DNA of 64,000 nucleotides from Myxococcales bacterium (lineage in GTDB: Bacteria; Myxococcota_A; Polyangia; Polyangiales; Polyangiaceae), in NCBI GenBank assembly GCA_016191785.1, contig JACPVJ010000016.1, forward strand, positions 208,393 through 272,392, read 5' to 3'. The position numbers and the translations under genes were made by a program. The notes beneath the pieces were generated by a model that was not told the DNA's origin, searched no databases, and saw nothing but the letters and a program-made list of their open reading frames with translations. Shown here one piece after another: positions 19,777 to 28,352 of the stretch (positions within the stretch are counted from its first letter, which is position 1; each line of letters starts with the position of its first letter).

Positions 19777-21301
19777 ACGTGGTGGCGGGCTCCACGCCCG
19801 GTCGCCAGCGGACGCCGTGCCAGCCCTCGGGCATCGGCGGCTCAGTGAACTCGAACAGCCACTTCCCGTCGATGGGTGACACGTTGACACAGCCGCCGCT
19901 TTTGCGGTCGCCCCAGTCGTCGTGCCAGTACGCGCCGTGGAGCGCGTGGGGCCCGCTGAAATTCTGCGCCCACGGAACGTCCGAGTGCACGTAGTCGCCG
20001 GGCGCGACCATGGTGGCGGTCGCGAACTTGCCGGTGATGGGGAAGACCCCGACCGGCGTGGCGGCGGTGTCGATCGCCGGGATGCCTTTCGCCGGCGTGC
20101 CGCCCCGCCCCGGAGCGATCAACGTGGCGAATACCGGCCGAGTGCCTTCGAAGGCGACCATCCAACCTTCCCACACGCTCGACTCGACCCAGGTGCGCCG
20201 GCCCGCCGGTCCCTCTCGCGTGTCGGCGCCGCCGACCGGGGCCCCCCACGGTGTCTTTTCCTGGGGCGTCGGCACGACGGCGTCGGACTTCTTCACCCAG
20301 ATCCCCGGCTCACGGGTCTCTAGGTACGTCGCCCCCTCGAGCTCGCGCTTTTCACCCGTCAGCTCGACGAACGAAAGCCGCGGGAACCGCTCGGCCAGCT
20401 CCACCAGCTTGCCGCCCTCGTCCTTGAACTTCGGTCGGTCTTTACTGCGAAAGAAGGCCAGGGGCAGCTTGGCGTCTTTGCCCAGGTGCACCCCTTTGAA
20501 GGTCACCTGCTTGAAGGGCACCACGCGATCCTTCGGCACCCACAAGAGGTCCGCGCTGAGCAACCAGGTTCGGCCTTCGCCTGCGGCTTCGGCGCTGTAC
20601 GCCACCGTGGACAGCGGCAGGAGGCGCTTGCGCGGCTCGTGCACGGTGGAGGGCAGCTTGCCGAGCGAGAACGCCGGGCTCGTGGCCGGTGACAGATCGA
20701 CGCCGACCAATGACTCGTGCACCTTTTCGCCGCGCTTCGCCGCTTCGACCCGGCCCGCGTGCTCTTCCAGATCCCACTCGCGTCGCCGTTGCTCCGTGCG
20801 GCTCGGGATCTCGGAGTAGCGACTCACCCCCCGCGACTCCCCGTACTTGTGCGGCCATGGCGACGTGACGTCGGGCGCGTAAGGACGCATCGCGGAGAGC
20901 TCGGGGTCGTTCGGGTCCAGCGTGGCCCGCACCCCGTCCACGCAAACGTAGCCCCGAGGTTCGATCGCGTACCACTTGCTGCAGCCCGGGCCGTTCTTGG
21001 CTTCCGGATCTCTGAGCTTCGCCGAGCCGCCCAGCCACATGAAGCCGATCCAGCCGACGCCGTTCGGCTCGGGGTGGATCCAGACGAAGCGCGTCTTGGC
21101 CCACACCCGGGGCGCCTCGGACTTGGGTGTCGCCATCGCCGGCGGACCGGGCGCGACCTGGGGCTGGGCGCTGGGCTCGGCCTTTGGCGCAGCGCTCGGC
21201 GCAGTCGGAGCGGGCTCGACGGCCCGATGCGGCTCCGGCTCGCGGCTCGCGCACCCGAGCAGCGCGGCGGCGAGCCAGCAGGGCGAAAGTGGCGAGCGCA
21301 T
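19760..21301 (-). CDS. L,D-transpeptidase (YkuD) domain lipoprotein
   Basis: 513 residues. Lipoprotein signal with LLGC (Cys16), then a Pro/Ala-rich spacer to about residue 60. The central 350 residues hold long beta-rich segments without a name I can assign. The YkuD catalytic motif is at the C-terminus (HGAYWHDDWG, then SGGCVNVS with catalytic Cys471). Such enzymes make 3-3 peptidoglycan crosslinks or tether proteins to peptidoglycan in the periplasm. The start ATG at 21301 lies 31 bases from the divergent mutH start. The family is usually 150-350 residues, so this is a long member with an extra N-terminal module. Confidence 0.9.
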   Translation of the reverse strand: MRSPLSPCWLAAALLGCASREPEPHRAVEPAPTAPSAAPKAEPSAQPQVAPGPPAMATPKSEAPRVWAKTRFVWIHPEPNGVGWIGFMWLGGSAKLRDPEAKNGPGCSKWYAIEPRGYVCVDGVRATLDPNDPELSAMRPYAPDVTSPWPHKYGESRGVSRYSEIPSRTEQRRREWDLEEHAGRVEAAKRGEKVHESLVGVDLSPATSPAFSLGKLPSTVHEPRKRLLPLSTVAYSAEAAGEGRTWLLSADLLWVPKDRVVPFKQVTFKGVHLGKDAKLPLAFFRSKDRPKFKDEGGKLVELAERFPRLSFVELTGEKRELEGATYLETREPGIWVKKSDAVVPTPQEKTPWGAPVGGADTREGPAGRRTWVESSVWEGWMVAFEGTRPVFATLIAPGRGGTPAKGIPAIDTAATPVGVFPITGKFATATMVAPGDYVHSDVPWAQNFSGPHALHGAYWHDDWGDRKSGGCVNVSPIDGKWLFEFTEPPMPEGWHGVRWRPGVEPATTFIVHP

Positions 21302-21332
21302 CGGTCTGGGTCCGGATATCGTCGAAGCCGTC

Positions 21333-22013
21333 GTGGCGCAACCTCCGAGCCCCCAGAGCGAAGCCGAGCTCGTCGCGCGGGCGCGGGCGCTTTCGGGCCG
21401 ACGAGTCGGCGAGCTGGCGGCTGAGCTGGGCGTCCCGTGTCCCCCGGATCTGAGGCGTGCGAAGGGTTTCGTGGGCGGGTTGGTCGAGCGGGCCCTGGGC
21501 GCCGACGCGGGCTCCCGGTCGCTGCCCGACTTTTCGGGTCTGGGCGTCGAGCTCAAGACGCTGCCCGTCGACGCGCGAGGGCGCCCGGTCGAGTCGACGT
21601 TCGTCTGCACGATCCCCCTCACCGAGGTGGCCCACCTCGAGTGGGCCGAGTCACCGGTCTGGCGCAAGCTCCGGCGGGTGCTGTGGATGGTGGTCGAGGG
21701 GGACCGCGGCCTGCCACCGGCTCGGCGCCGCATCGGTGAGCCACTGCTCTGGAGCCCGAGCCCCGACCAGGAACGCGCGCTCCGCTTCGATTGGGAAGAG
21801 CTGGCCGGAGTGATCGGACGCGGTGACGTCGAGAGCATCACCGGCCACCTGGGGCAGTGCCTTCAGGTCCGCCCCAAGGCTGCCAACTCCCACGCCCGTC
21901 GCCGCGGCACCGATCGCGACGGCGCGTTCTTTGACGCCATGCCCAAGGGCTTCTACCTGCGCGCGACGTTCACTGCGAGCGTCTTGGCCGAGCACTTCGT
22001 GCTCACGGTCTGA
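21333..22013 (+). CDS. mutH: DNA mismatch repair endonuclease MutH
   Basis: 226 residues from GTG, against 229 in E. coli, co-linear nearly end to end. The catalytic residues of MutH are conserved with a constant offset of four: Glu52, Asp66, Glu73 and Lys75 (DFSGLGVELKTLPVD). RKLRRVLWM, EPLLWSP, QVRPKAAN and GFYLRATFT also match. In Gammaproteobacteria MutH nicks the unmethylated strand at hemimethylated GATC, activated by MutS-MutL. No other start fits, and there is no ATG nearby. No dam, mutS or mutL gene is in the window. MutH is rare outside Gammaproteobacteria, so transfer is likely. Confidence 0.95.
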   Translation: MAQPPSPQSEAELVARARALSGRRVGELAAELGVPCPPDLRRAKGFVGGLVERALGADAGSRSLPDFSGLGVELKTLPVDARGRPVESTFVCTIPLTEVAHLEWAESPVWRKLRRVLWMVVEGDRGLPPARRRIGEPLLWSPSPDQERALRFDWEELAGVIGRGDVESITGHLGQCLQVRPKAANSHARRRGTDRDGAFFDAMPKGFYLRATFTASVLAEHFVLTV

Positions 22014-22041
22014 ACCGGTGGTCGCTGGCCGGGTACCCGGA

Positions 22042-22506
22042 TCAGCCCGTGCGCATCGGTCGCGACTTCTGCGGGTAGTGTCCGTCGAGCGCGCGGGCGA
22101 ACAGCCGGCACACGTCGGTCAGGGTGAGGATGCCCGCCAGCCTGCCGTTGTGGTCGACGACCACGACCGAGCTCAGCTGGCGATCGGCCATCTCGAGCAG
22201 CACTACGTCCAGGGGCTCGGCAGCCTCGGCCACGTAGGCCGGCATGTGGCAGACCTCGCGGACCAAGAGCGAGGTGTCGCGATCGGGAGTGAGCGCCCCG
22301 GCCACCTGGATGTCGCGGACGGTCACGACGCCGGCGATCTTGCCTTTGCTGGTCACGGGCAGGTGGTGGATGTTGTGCTCGTCCATCAGCACCCGCGCGG
22401 TCACGACGTCTTCCCCGATGTCGATGGAGTGGGGCAGCGGCGTCATCACGGTTCCCACTGAAGGCATCCCGCTCATGGGGCGAGGCGGTTGCACGAGGCG
22501 TACCAT
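22042..22506 (-). CDS. Tandem CBS-domain protein
   Basis: 154 residues made of two CBS repeats. The first is near 18-75 (VGTVMTPLPHSIDIGEDV, HHLPVTSKGKIAGVVTVRDI) and the second near 82-145 (VREVCHMPAYVAEAAEPL, SVVVVDHNGRLAGILTLTDV). Such stand-alone pairs bind adenosine nucleotides and regulate partner enzymes or channels. No membrane or catalytic domain is attached. It converges on mutH 28 bases away; no partner is evident. Confidence 0.9.
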   Translation of the reverse strand: MVRLVQPPRPMSGMPSVGTVMTPLPHSIDIGEDVVTARVLMDEHNIHHLPVTSKGKIAGVVTVRDIQVAGALTPDRDTSLLVREVCHMPAYVAEAAEPLDVVLLEMADRQLSSVVVVDHNGRLAGILTLTDVCRLFARALDGHYPQKSRPMRTG

Positions 22507-22601
22507 CCCCGAGAATCACGCAGAGAAAGCCGCTTCGCTCGGGTTTCCGACCGCACGGGCTGCGCGCGCGGCCGAACTCGGCGAAAGACTTGCGGTCGAA
22601 A

Positions 22602-23597
22602 TCACGACGCGAGCGGTCGAGGGCGCCGCGAGCGGGACGGGTGCTTCGCGGGCTTGGTCGACTTCGCCTTGGCGGGCGGTCTGCCCTTGACGGTCCTCGG
22701 CTCGGCCTTCTCGGGCGGAGGCGGATCCTCGGGTTCGACCGTGGGCTCGCCGTCGTCCGGTGCCGGCGGCGGCAGCTCCAGCTTCGCCGGCGGCGCGGGC
22801 GGCCGCTTCTTCGGGACCACGTGCCACTTGGGCACGTCGGTCGGCGCGATCGCGAGGTGCAGGTGGTTCCCGTGGTCCGAGTCGTAGTCCGGCGTCAGGA
22901 GCTCCTTGAAGAGCTGCGTGGCCTTGAGCCGGCACGCGAGCTGGTTCATCGCCGGGCTGGTGCTGGCGCAGCCGTCGGCCAAGCCCCGGGCGAAGTCCCG
23001 TTCGACCGAGTGCCAGGTCGCTCCGAAGCGGACCTCGTGCACGTCCAGCGCCAGGCCATAGGCGTGCAGGCTGAGCCGGCCGACGCGGCTCATGCGGTAG
23101 GAATACGCGCCCGAGAAGCGCACCGAGCTCACGCCGAGCTCGGCCATGACCGGCGCGACCCGCTCGAGCGCGAGCACGAAGCGGCAGTCGGCGACCAGCG
23201 CCGAGCCGAAGCTGATGCCGCCGATCTTTCCCGTGACCTCGACCGGCGTGGTGATGCCTCGCTTCGCATCGAGGCGGTGGTACTTCACGGACGTTCGGGC
23301 CAGCTCGGCCAGACAGGCCTCGCCGCTCGGGATCTCGGTGCTCGAGAGCCGCGGGACGTCGGGGCGCGACACCGGCGCCGGGGGCAGTGCAGCCGGAGCG
23401 ACCACGCCTGCGAGCGGCGGAGCCGCCAGCGCGGCGTAGTGCGGCTGAGTGGTGAGCGGCGCGGCGCCGGGTGGCGGCGTCGCCCACGCGTGCACGGACC
23501 CAGGCGGGTAGACGGGCAACGGCGCCGTGGCGGGAACTGCCTCGCGCGCGCAACCCGCCCCCGAGAGGGCGACGATGACCAGGGCGAGCGCGCGCAT
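22602..23597 (-). CDS. Extensin-like (M15-type) peptidase-fold lipoprotein
   Basis: 331 residues. Start ATG at 23597 gives a lipoprotein signal (VALSGAGC). Residues 100-245 match the extensin-like C-terminal domain of bacteria, related to D-Ala-D-Ala carboxypeptidases: EACLAELAR, YSYRMSRVGRLS, HAYGLALDVHEV and DHGNHLHLAI supply the His/Asp zinc pattern. The last 75 residues are Pro/Lys/Arg-rich and basic. A peptidoglycan-acting periplasmic role is likely. Divergent from the radical SAM gene with 76 bases between. Confidence 0.88.
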   Translation of the reverse strand: MRALALVIVALSGAGCAREAVPATAPLPVYPPGSVHAWATPPPGAAPLTTQPHYAALAAPPLAGVVAPAALPPAPVSRPDVPRLSSTEIPSGEACLAELARTSVKYHRLDAKRGITTPVEVTGKIGGISFGSALVADCRFVLALERVAPVMAELGVSSVRFSGAYSYRMSRVGRLSLHAYGLALDVHEVRFGATWHSVERDFARGLADGCASTSPAMNQLACRLKATQLFKELLTPDYDSDHGNHLHLAIAPTDVPKWHVVPKKRPPAPPAKLELPPPAPDDGEPTVEPEDPPPPEKAEPRTVKGRPPAKAKSTKPAKHPSRSRRPRPLAS

Positions 23598-23673
23598 CAG
23601 GTCGACATCTTTTCCATGAGCCCGGGCTCTCGCCCAAGGTTTCGTCTCACTTTTCAGCCGAGGCACTGCACGC

Positions 23674-24795
23674 ATGTCGCGAGCCGCTGGGCGCACGACT
23701 GATCCAGCACTACGCTTGTTCAGGAATCTCGGGATGGCGAACCTCGGCTACCTCCAGGTCGTCCGCCACTGCAATCACTTCTGTGGCTTCTGCTCCAACC
23801 CGAGCACGCCGTTCGTTCACACCTTCGAGACGATGCGGGTGTTGGTCGACGACCTGGCACGGCGCGGGTACTTCGGCGTGATCCTGACCGGGGGCGAGCC
23901 CACCCTGCACCCCGATCTCCCGAAGATCGCCGGTTACGCGCGGCAGCAAGGTCTGCACGTGCGGATGATCACCAACGGCTCACGCCTGGCCGAGCCCGAC
24001 TTCGCCCGAGATCTGGCCGCGGCGGGTGTCGAGTTGGTGCACGTCTCGGTCTACAGCGTGCGGCCAGAGGTCGAGGCTCGACTCCGCGGAGTCTCGGGCA
24101 CGCTCGAGCGGGCGTTCGCTGCCCTCGACTCGGCACATGCGGCGGGGCTCGAGCTCAACGTGAACTCCGTGATCAGCCGTGACAACGCCGACCACCTCGA
24201 CGAGAACGTCCGATGGTTCCTCGACCATCACCCCTACGTGCGGCACTTCGTCTGGAACAACCTCGACCCATCGATGGGCCGAGCCGAGCACGACAAGGCA
24301 CGATTCACCCCGCGCCTGGCCGACCTCGAGCTGTCCCTGCATCGTGCGCTCTCGTTGCTCCAAGAGACCGGGCGGACGTTCCGCGTCGAGAAGGTCCCGC
24401 TCTGTTACATGGCCGACTTTGCCTGGGCGAGCACCGAAACCCGGAAGATCGTCAAGGGCGAGGAGCGCATCGTGCACTTCTTGGACGAGAAGCAGACCGT
24501 GAGGCAGACCGCCTGGGAGCACGTCTACTCGGAGGCGTGTCAGCCGTGCACGCTTCGTTCGATCTGTGGCGGCCTCTTCGATCGCGGCGAGGGCTACGAC
24601 CCTGCCGAGCTTCATCCGGTGTTCGTGTCGAGCGGCGCCATCGTGAAGCGGATCCTCGCCGAGCCCGACGACGGGGGGCCGATCGTCGACGACTCACCGC
24701 CCGACGTGCCGGTGGGTCGCATCACCGCCGAGGGCGAGCGACGCTTCGCCGCCCAGGCGCGGGCACTGGCGCGGCGCGGCCCGAAGCCCGCCTGA
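23674..24795 (+). CDS. Radical SAM protein with C-terminal Cys cluster
   Basis: 373 residues. The SAM-radical 4Fe-4S motif is C33xxxC37xxC40, followed by TGGEPTLHP (SAM contact) and the MITNGS strand. Near the C-terminus, CYMADF and CQPCTLRSICGG supply four or more Cys for an auxiliary cluster, as in SPASM or twitch enzymes. The region resembles enzymes that modify peptides or small molecules, but no precursor peptide or known pathway partner lies beside it. ATG 23733 would also keep all motifs; 23674 is kept as the longer reading that does not reach the divergent gene. Confidence 0.9.
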   Translation: MSRAAGRTTDPALRLFRNLGMANLGYLQVVRHCNHFCGFCSNPSTPFVHTFETMRVLVDDLARRGYFGVILTGGEPTLHPDLPKIAGYARQQGLHVRMITNGSRLAEPDFARDLAAAGVELVHVSVYSVRPEVEARLRGVSGTLERAFAALDSAHAAGLELNVNSVISRDNADHLDENVRWFLDHHPYVRHFVWNNLDPSMGRAEHDKARFTPRLADLELSLHRALSLLQETGRTFRVEKVPLCYMADFAWASTETRKIVKGEERIVHFLDEKQTVRQTAWEHVYSEACQPCTLRSICGGLFDRGEGYDPAELHPVFVSSGAIVKRILAEPDDGGPIVDDSPPDVPVGRITAEGERRFAAQARALARRGPKPA

Positions 24796-24816
24796 GTCGA
24801 GCGGCCCCGCGCGCGC

Positions 24817-26364
24817 TCAACCCGGAGCGAGGTTCTTCACCAGATCGGCGGCCTCGTCCCGGTCCACTTCCAGCGCCTCGGCGGTCTCGAAGATCAGCTC
24901 GCGCTCGCTGGTGCGAATGATGCCGTCTGCCGCGGTGACCTGGATGGCCAGCGCCAGCGCCACTCTGCGCACGCCCGGCTCGGGCAAGCGAGCCTTCACC
25001 GCGTTCAAGCGCGCTTCGCGCCCCTGAGCGTCCAGATCGGTCTTCGCACGCGCCAAGAGCGCGTCCAGCTCGTCGTTCGAGAGGCGAGCGCTGGTTAGCG
25101 ACTCGAGGCTCTTCTTGAAGTGCGCCTGCTCCTCTTCGCTGAACTCGCCGTCCGACGAGGCTGCCAGGAACATGGTCTCGATCAACGCCTCGAGCTTCGG
25201 AGGCGGGAGGTCGTGGGCGGCGGTCATGTCGAAGCGGCTCATGGCGGCGGTGACCATAGCGCGCGACCGCGGGTCTGCCAACGCCGCGGGGGGCGCGCCG
25301 CGTTCCCGCGGCCCGAAGAACGGCGCTCGCGTCAGCTCGCGGACCAGCTCGGTGGCGTAGCTGCCGGCGGGCAGGAAGAACGAGAGCACGAGCTCGCCCG
25401 CCGCCGGCGCCGACACCGTCAAGTCTCCCGGGAAGACAACGAGGTCGCGGCGCGTGCCGTCGACGAATCGCCCCAGCGCCTCGATCAGCTCCGGGGCGAT
25501 GCCCGCCTCGGTGGCCGCGCGCTGCTCGAGCTCGAGCGGGAGCCCCGCCGCGCGTCGCATCTTGGGACCCGGCATCGGCCCAGTGAGGTGAAGGTCGCGG
25601 GCGACGAAGCGAGGCTGCTCGCGGGCCGGATCCTCGACCACGAACACCGACCCCGACCCGTCCAGTCGAACCACGTCGCCGGCCAGCAGCTGCCCGAGCC
25701 CGAGCTCCGACCTCGAGGTCAGGTAGCGGTTGAAGATCTCGGACTGGATCACGCTGGGGTAGAGCTTGGTGTAGAACCGACCGCGCTTCCGGTCGGCGCG
25801 CGCGCCTGTGGCGAGCCACTCGAGGGCGCGACCCAGGTTCGCGCCCCCGATGCCGAAGCGCTGCGCGCCGAAGTGGTTGGGCAGGCCGTGCTCGCGCAGC
25901 CGGGCTGCGATCGGCGCCGCCCGGTCGGCCCCACCCTCGGGGACACCGACCAGGCGAATCGTGAAGCGATTGCCCGCGAGCTGCCCGGTGCGGAGCTTGC
26001 GGGGGTGACGCACCGACTCGACGACCCGGACCGAATCAGGGAGCTGCCAGGTGTCGGGAGCGCTCGCGCTGCCGGGCAGAGACAGCCACTGGGTGGTGAT
26101 CGCGTGCTTGTCCTTCATGCCGGCGCTGCCGATGTCGCGGGCCCGAACGCCGGAGGCGCGGGCCACGATCTCGATCGCGTCTTGGGTGTTCAGCAGGCGC
26201 TTCTCGACGCGCACCCAGAGATGCTCGCCGGTTCCCTCCGGTGGAAAGTCCAAGATCTCGTCGACGACGAAGTCTTCGGGGGCTGGGCCGATGGCACCGC
26301 CGACGGCGGGCAGCGCGGCCGCAGAGAGCGGCGGCTCGTGGACGCGATGGAGGGTCATGGTCAC
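24817..26364 (-). CDS. truD: TruD tRNA pseudouridine(13) synthase fused to a TerB-like domain
   Basis: 515 residues. Residues 20-350 are TruD, which converts U13 of tRNA-Glu: catalytic Asp85 in GMKDKHA, NHFGAQRFG at 163-171, and the late strand FFLPAGSYATELVREL. Residues 386-515 match the TerB/tellurite-resistance helical fold (MFLAASSDGEFSEEE, QVTAADGIIRTSE). A stretch of about 35 residues joins them without a stop. An internal ATG at 25242 (MSRFDMTA) could also start a separate TerB protein, so both forms are possible. The GTG start overlaps the PP2C stop by GTGA; ATG 26358 is an alternative. Confidence 0.93.
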   Translation of the reverse strand: MTMTLHRVHEPPLSAAALPAVGGAIGPAPEDFVVDEILDFPPEGTGEHLWVRVEKRLLNTQDAIEIVARASGVRARDIGSAGMKDKHAITTQWLSLPGSASAPDTWQLPDSVRVVESVRHPRKLRTGQLAGNRFTIRLVGVPEGGADRAAPIAARLREHGLPNHFGAQRFGIGGANLGRALEWLATGARADRKRGRFYTKLYPSVIQSEIFNRYLTSRSELGLGQLLAGDVVRLDGSGSVFVVEDPAREQPRFVARDLHLTGPMPGPKMRRAAGLPLELEQRAATEAGIAPELIEALGRFVDGTRRDLVVFPGDLTVSAPAAGELVLSFFLPAGSYATELVRELTRAPFFGPRERGAPPAALADPRSRAMVTAAMSRFDMTAAHDLPPPKLEALIETMFLAASSDGEFSEEEQAHFKKSLESLTSARLSNDELDALLARAKTDLDAQGREARLNAVKARLPEPGVRRVALALAIQVTAADGIIRTSERELIFETAEALEVDRDEAADLVKNLAPG

Positions 26365-27320
26365 TTCCGGAGCAGGCGCTCGAGCACCGAACCGAGCTCG
26401 TCGACCTCGGCGCCCACGATCTCGTCGAGGGGCACCTCTTCGATGCCCAAGAGGAGCAGCTCGGGCCCGCTCGTCCGGTCGTCGCCGTGCAGATCGATGC
26501 TCGACCGATCGTAGACCGGCACTGCGGCGCGACGCGGTCCGTGGCAGTCGATCACGACCGCCGTCACGTTGTCGGGCGCCCCCTCGGCCTTTGCCAGGTC
26601 AATCAGGGCGACCACGGTCTCGGCCGGCGGATCGCCCCGCCCCAGGGCACTCGCCAGGGCCTCGGGGGTGACCTCTGCCGAGAGCCCGTCGCTGCACAAG
26701 AGGAAGCGGTCGCCGTCCACGACCTGATGCGAAGCCAAGGGCACGCGCAGCCGCTCTTCCATGCCCAGGGCTCGCGTGATCGCGTGCTGCGGCAGGCTCG
26801 AGAGCACGTCATCGTCGAGGTCGGGCCGCTGCTCGATCACGTCGTTGATCATCGAGTGATCGACGGTCAGCTGCTCGAGGTTTCCCGCACGAAGCCGGTA
26901 GCACCGGCTGTCGCCGGCGTGGACGACGTGAACCAGGCTCGACCGCTTCGAGAACAAGAGCGCAACCACCGTGGTCCCCATCCCCTTCTTGCTCTTGGCG
27001 GCCCGCGCGATGTCGCTGACTGCCTTGTTCGCGCGGTGCACCGCGGTGGCCAGCCGGCGCCCGTCCACCGCGATGCCGAAGGGATCGATGTCGGGCTTCT
27101 CGCGGGCCCCGGCCTCGGACTCGGTGATGTACTTCTGCACGCTGCGCGCGGCGGCCGCCGCGGCAATGTCACCGGCGTCGTGCCCTCCGGCGCCGTCGAA
27201 CACGGCATAGAGCCCGAGATCGTCGCGCACGACCATCACGTCTTCGTTGGCCTGGCGCACGAGCCCGACGTCGCTCAGCCCGAACACTTCGAGCGTGAGG
27301 CTGGCTTCGGAAACGATCAT
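26361..27320 (-). CDS. PP2C-family Ser/Thr protein phosphatase
   Basis: 319 residues. PP2C metal-binding motifs are in order: SDVGLVRQANED, AVFDGAGGHDAGD, HAGDSRCYR, LCSDGLSAE and GAPDNVTAVV. The C-terminal 60 residues after the catalytic domain are an acidic tail without a domain. It would reverse the action of the Hanks-type kinases found in this genome. It lies between a thioredoxin-like lipoprotein (7-base gap) and truD (overlap). A regulatory link to the TerB domain of the neighbour is possible because TerB proteins often occur with kinase/phosphatase systems, but that is inference. Confidence 0.95.
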   Translation of the reverse strand: MIVSEASLTLEVFGLSDVGLVRQANEDVMVVRDDLGLYAVFDGAGGHDAGDIAAAAAARSVQKYITESEAGAREKPDIDPFGIAVDGRRLATAVHRANKAVSDIARAAKSKKGMGTTVVALLFSKRSSLVHVVHAGDSRCYRLRAGNLEQLTVDHSMINDVIEQRPDLDDDVLSSLPQHAITRALGMEERLRVPLASHQVVDGDRFLLCSDGLSAEVTPEALASALGRGDPPAETVVALIDLAKAEGAPDNVTAVVIDCHGPRRAAVPVYDRSSIDLHGDDRTSGPELLLLGIEEVPLDEIVGAEVDELGSVLERLLRK

Positions 27321-27327
27321 CGTCCGA

Positions 27328-27987
27328 TCATAGATCAGGCGGCCCGGCGTCAGGGTCCCGAGACTCGGGTTCGGGGCGATCGGGCGAGCCCAGGAAGGGT
27401 GGGGCGTCCGGCGGCATACGAACCGCCAGCTCGACCGCCGCCGCCAGCCGCGGGCCGTGGCTCGGGGAGTACCCGACCTGGTAATCGACCAAATGGCCGT
27501 TTCGGCCGACGACCGCCACGGCGGGAACGGTCTCGAGCGGATCGTACGCCAGCGAAAACCGCGGGAAGCTGGTGCCGCGCACCACCGGGTGCGCGAGGCT
27601 GAAGCGCTGCAAGAACCGCGGCACGCCGTCCCAGGTGTCGGCGTCATCGAGCGACACCAGCAGCACCGGAAGGTTCGGGTGGTGCGCGAGCGCCTGGCTC
27701 ACCAGTGGCAGCTTCAGCTCGCACACCCGGCACCAGGTGGCGAAGAACACCACCACGAAGGGCTCTTTGCCCACCCACGCCCGGGACTCGAACCAGCGCC
27801 GGTCGGTGGAGGCGACCCGGAAGTCGGGCACGCGCTCGGCCGGCGACAACACCCGAAAAGGAGCGGACTCGGGCTCCGGCTCGGGCGGCGGTGCCCTCGC
27901 CGGCGCGCCCGCTGCCCGCGGCTCGCCAGCGGTCGCCGTGCACGCCGTGAGCCACAGCACGAGCCAAGCTAGGGCGGAGCGCACCAC
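27328..27987 (-). CDS. TlpA/ResA-like thioredoxin-fold lipoprotein
   Basis: 219 residues from GTG. Lipobox LTAC (Cys16). A Pro/Glu spacer precedes a thioredoxin fold from about residue 48 to 190 with active site WCRVC in VVFFATWCRVCELKLP. The cis-Pro position appears in LETVPAVAVV. Membrane-tethered proteins of this type reduce or oxidise disulfides in the periplasm. First gene of the operon with the PP2C phosphatase and truD. The last 30 residues are Pro/Asp-rich. Confidence 0.9.
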   Translation of the reverse strand: MVRSALAWLVLWLTACTATAGEPRAAGAPARAPPPEPEPESAPFRVLSPAERVPDFRVASTDRRWFESRAWVGKEPFVVVFFATWCRVCELKLPLVSQALAHHPNLPVLLVSLDDADTWDGVPRFLQRFSLAHPVVRGTSFPRFSLAYDPLETVPAVAVVGRNGHLVDYQVGYSPSHGPRLAAAVELAVRMPPDAPPFLGSPDRPEPESRDPDAGPPDL

Positions 27988-28027
27988 CTCAGCCTACCTC
28001 AGTTCGACGGTGCTACGCTGGCGGCCG

Positions 28028-28309
28028 ATGTCGGCGCGTCTCAGCGGAGCCTGCCTGGCGGCGGTCGCCGTCTTCCTCTGCTTCTCTGGGTCCGCCTGCG
28101 GCGATTGCGCCGAGGGCCTTTGCGAGTGCGCCGACGGCACGACGATCCGGGTCGCTTCTGCGCCCTGCGAGTGCCGCGCGGTGTGCGAGCCGTACGGCGG
28201 CGTGTGTCGCGACGACTTCGCGGGCTGCCCGCTCGACGGCGGCGATGCGGCGACTGATGCGGGCGACGCGGAGGCGTGGCCTTGGCCCTGGGACGCGAGC
28301 GCCGGGTGA
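28028..28309 (+). CDS. Small Cys-rich lipoprotein
   Basis: 93 residues. Signal peptide with SGSAC as probable lipobox, then twelve residues rich in Cys (CGDCAEGLCEC) and further pairs up to residue 67. The tail is an Asp/Ala linker ending in WPWPWD. Nothing identifies a function; the Cys spacing suggests a small disulfide-knotted or metal-binding module. It is divergent from the thioredoxin-like lipoprotein with 40 bases between. Confidence 0.65.
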   Translation: MSARLSGACLAAVAVFLCFSGSACGDCAEGLCECADGTTIRVASAPCECRAVCEPYGGVCRDDFAGCPLDGGDAATDAGDAEAWPWPWDASAG

Positions 28310-28352
28310 GCACGAACTCGGCCCAGCGTGGCGGCATGGGGTAAGCTGCCCG

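Noticed and set aside
23674..24795. Peptide natural-product cluster around the radical SAM gene
   Set aside because: No precursor peptide, transporter or other maturase is adjacent; the neighbours are an M15-type lipoprotein and a tRNA-modification operon.
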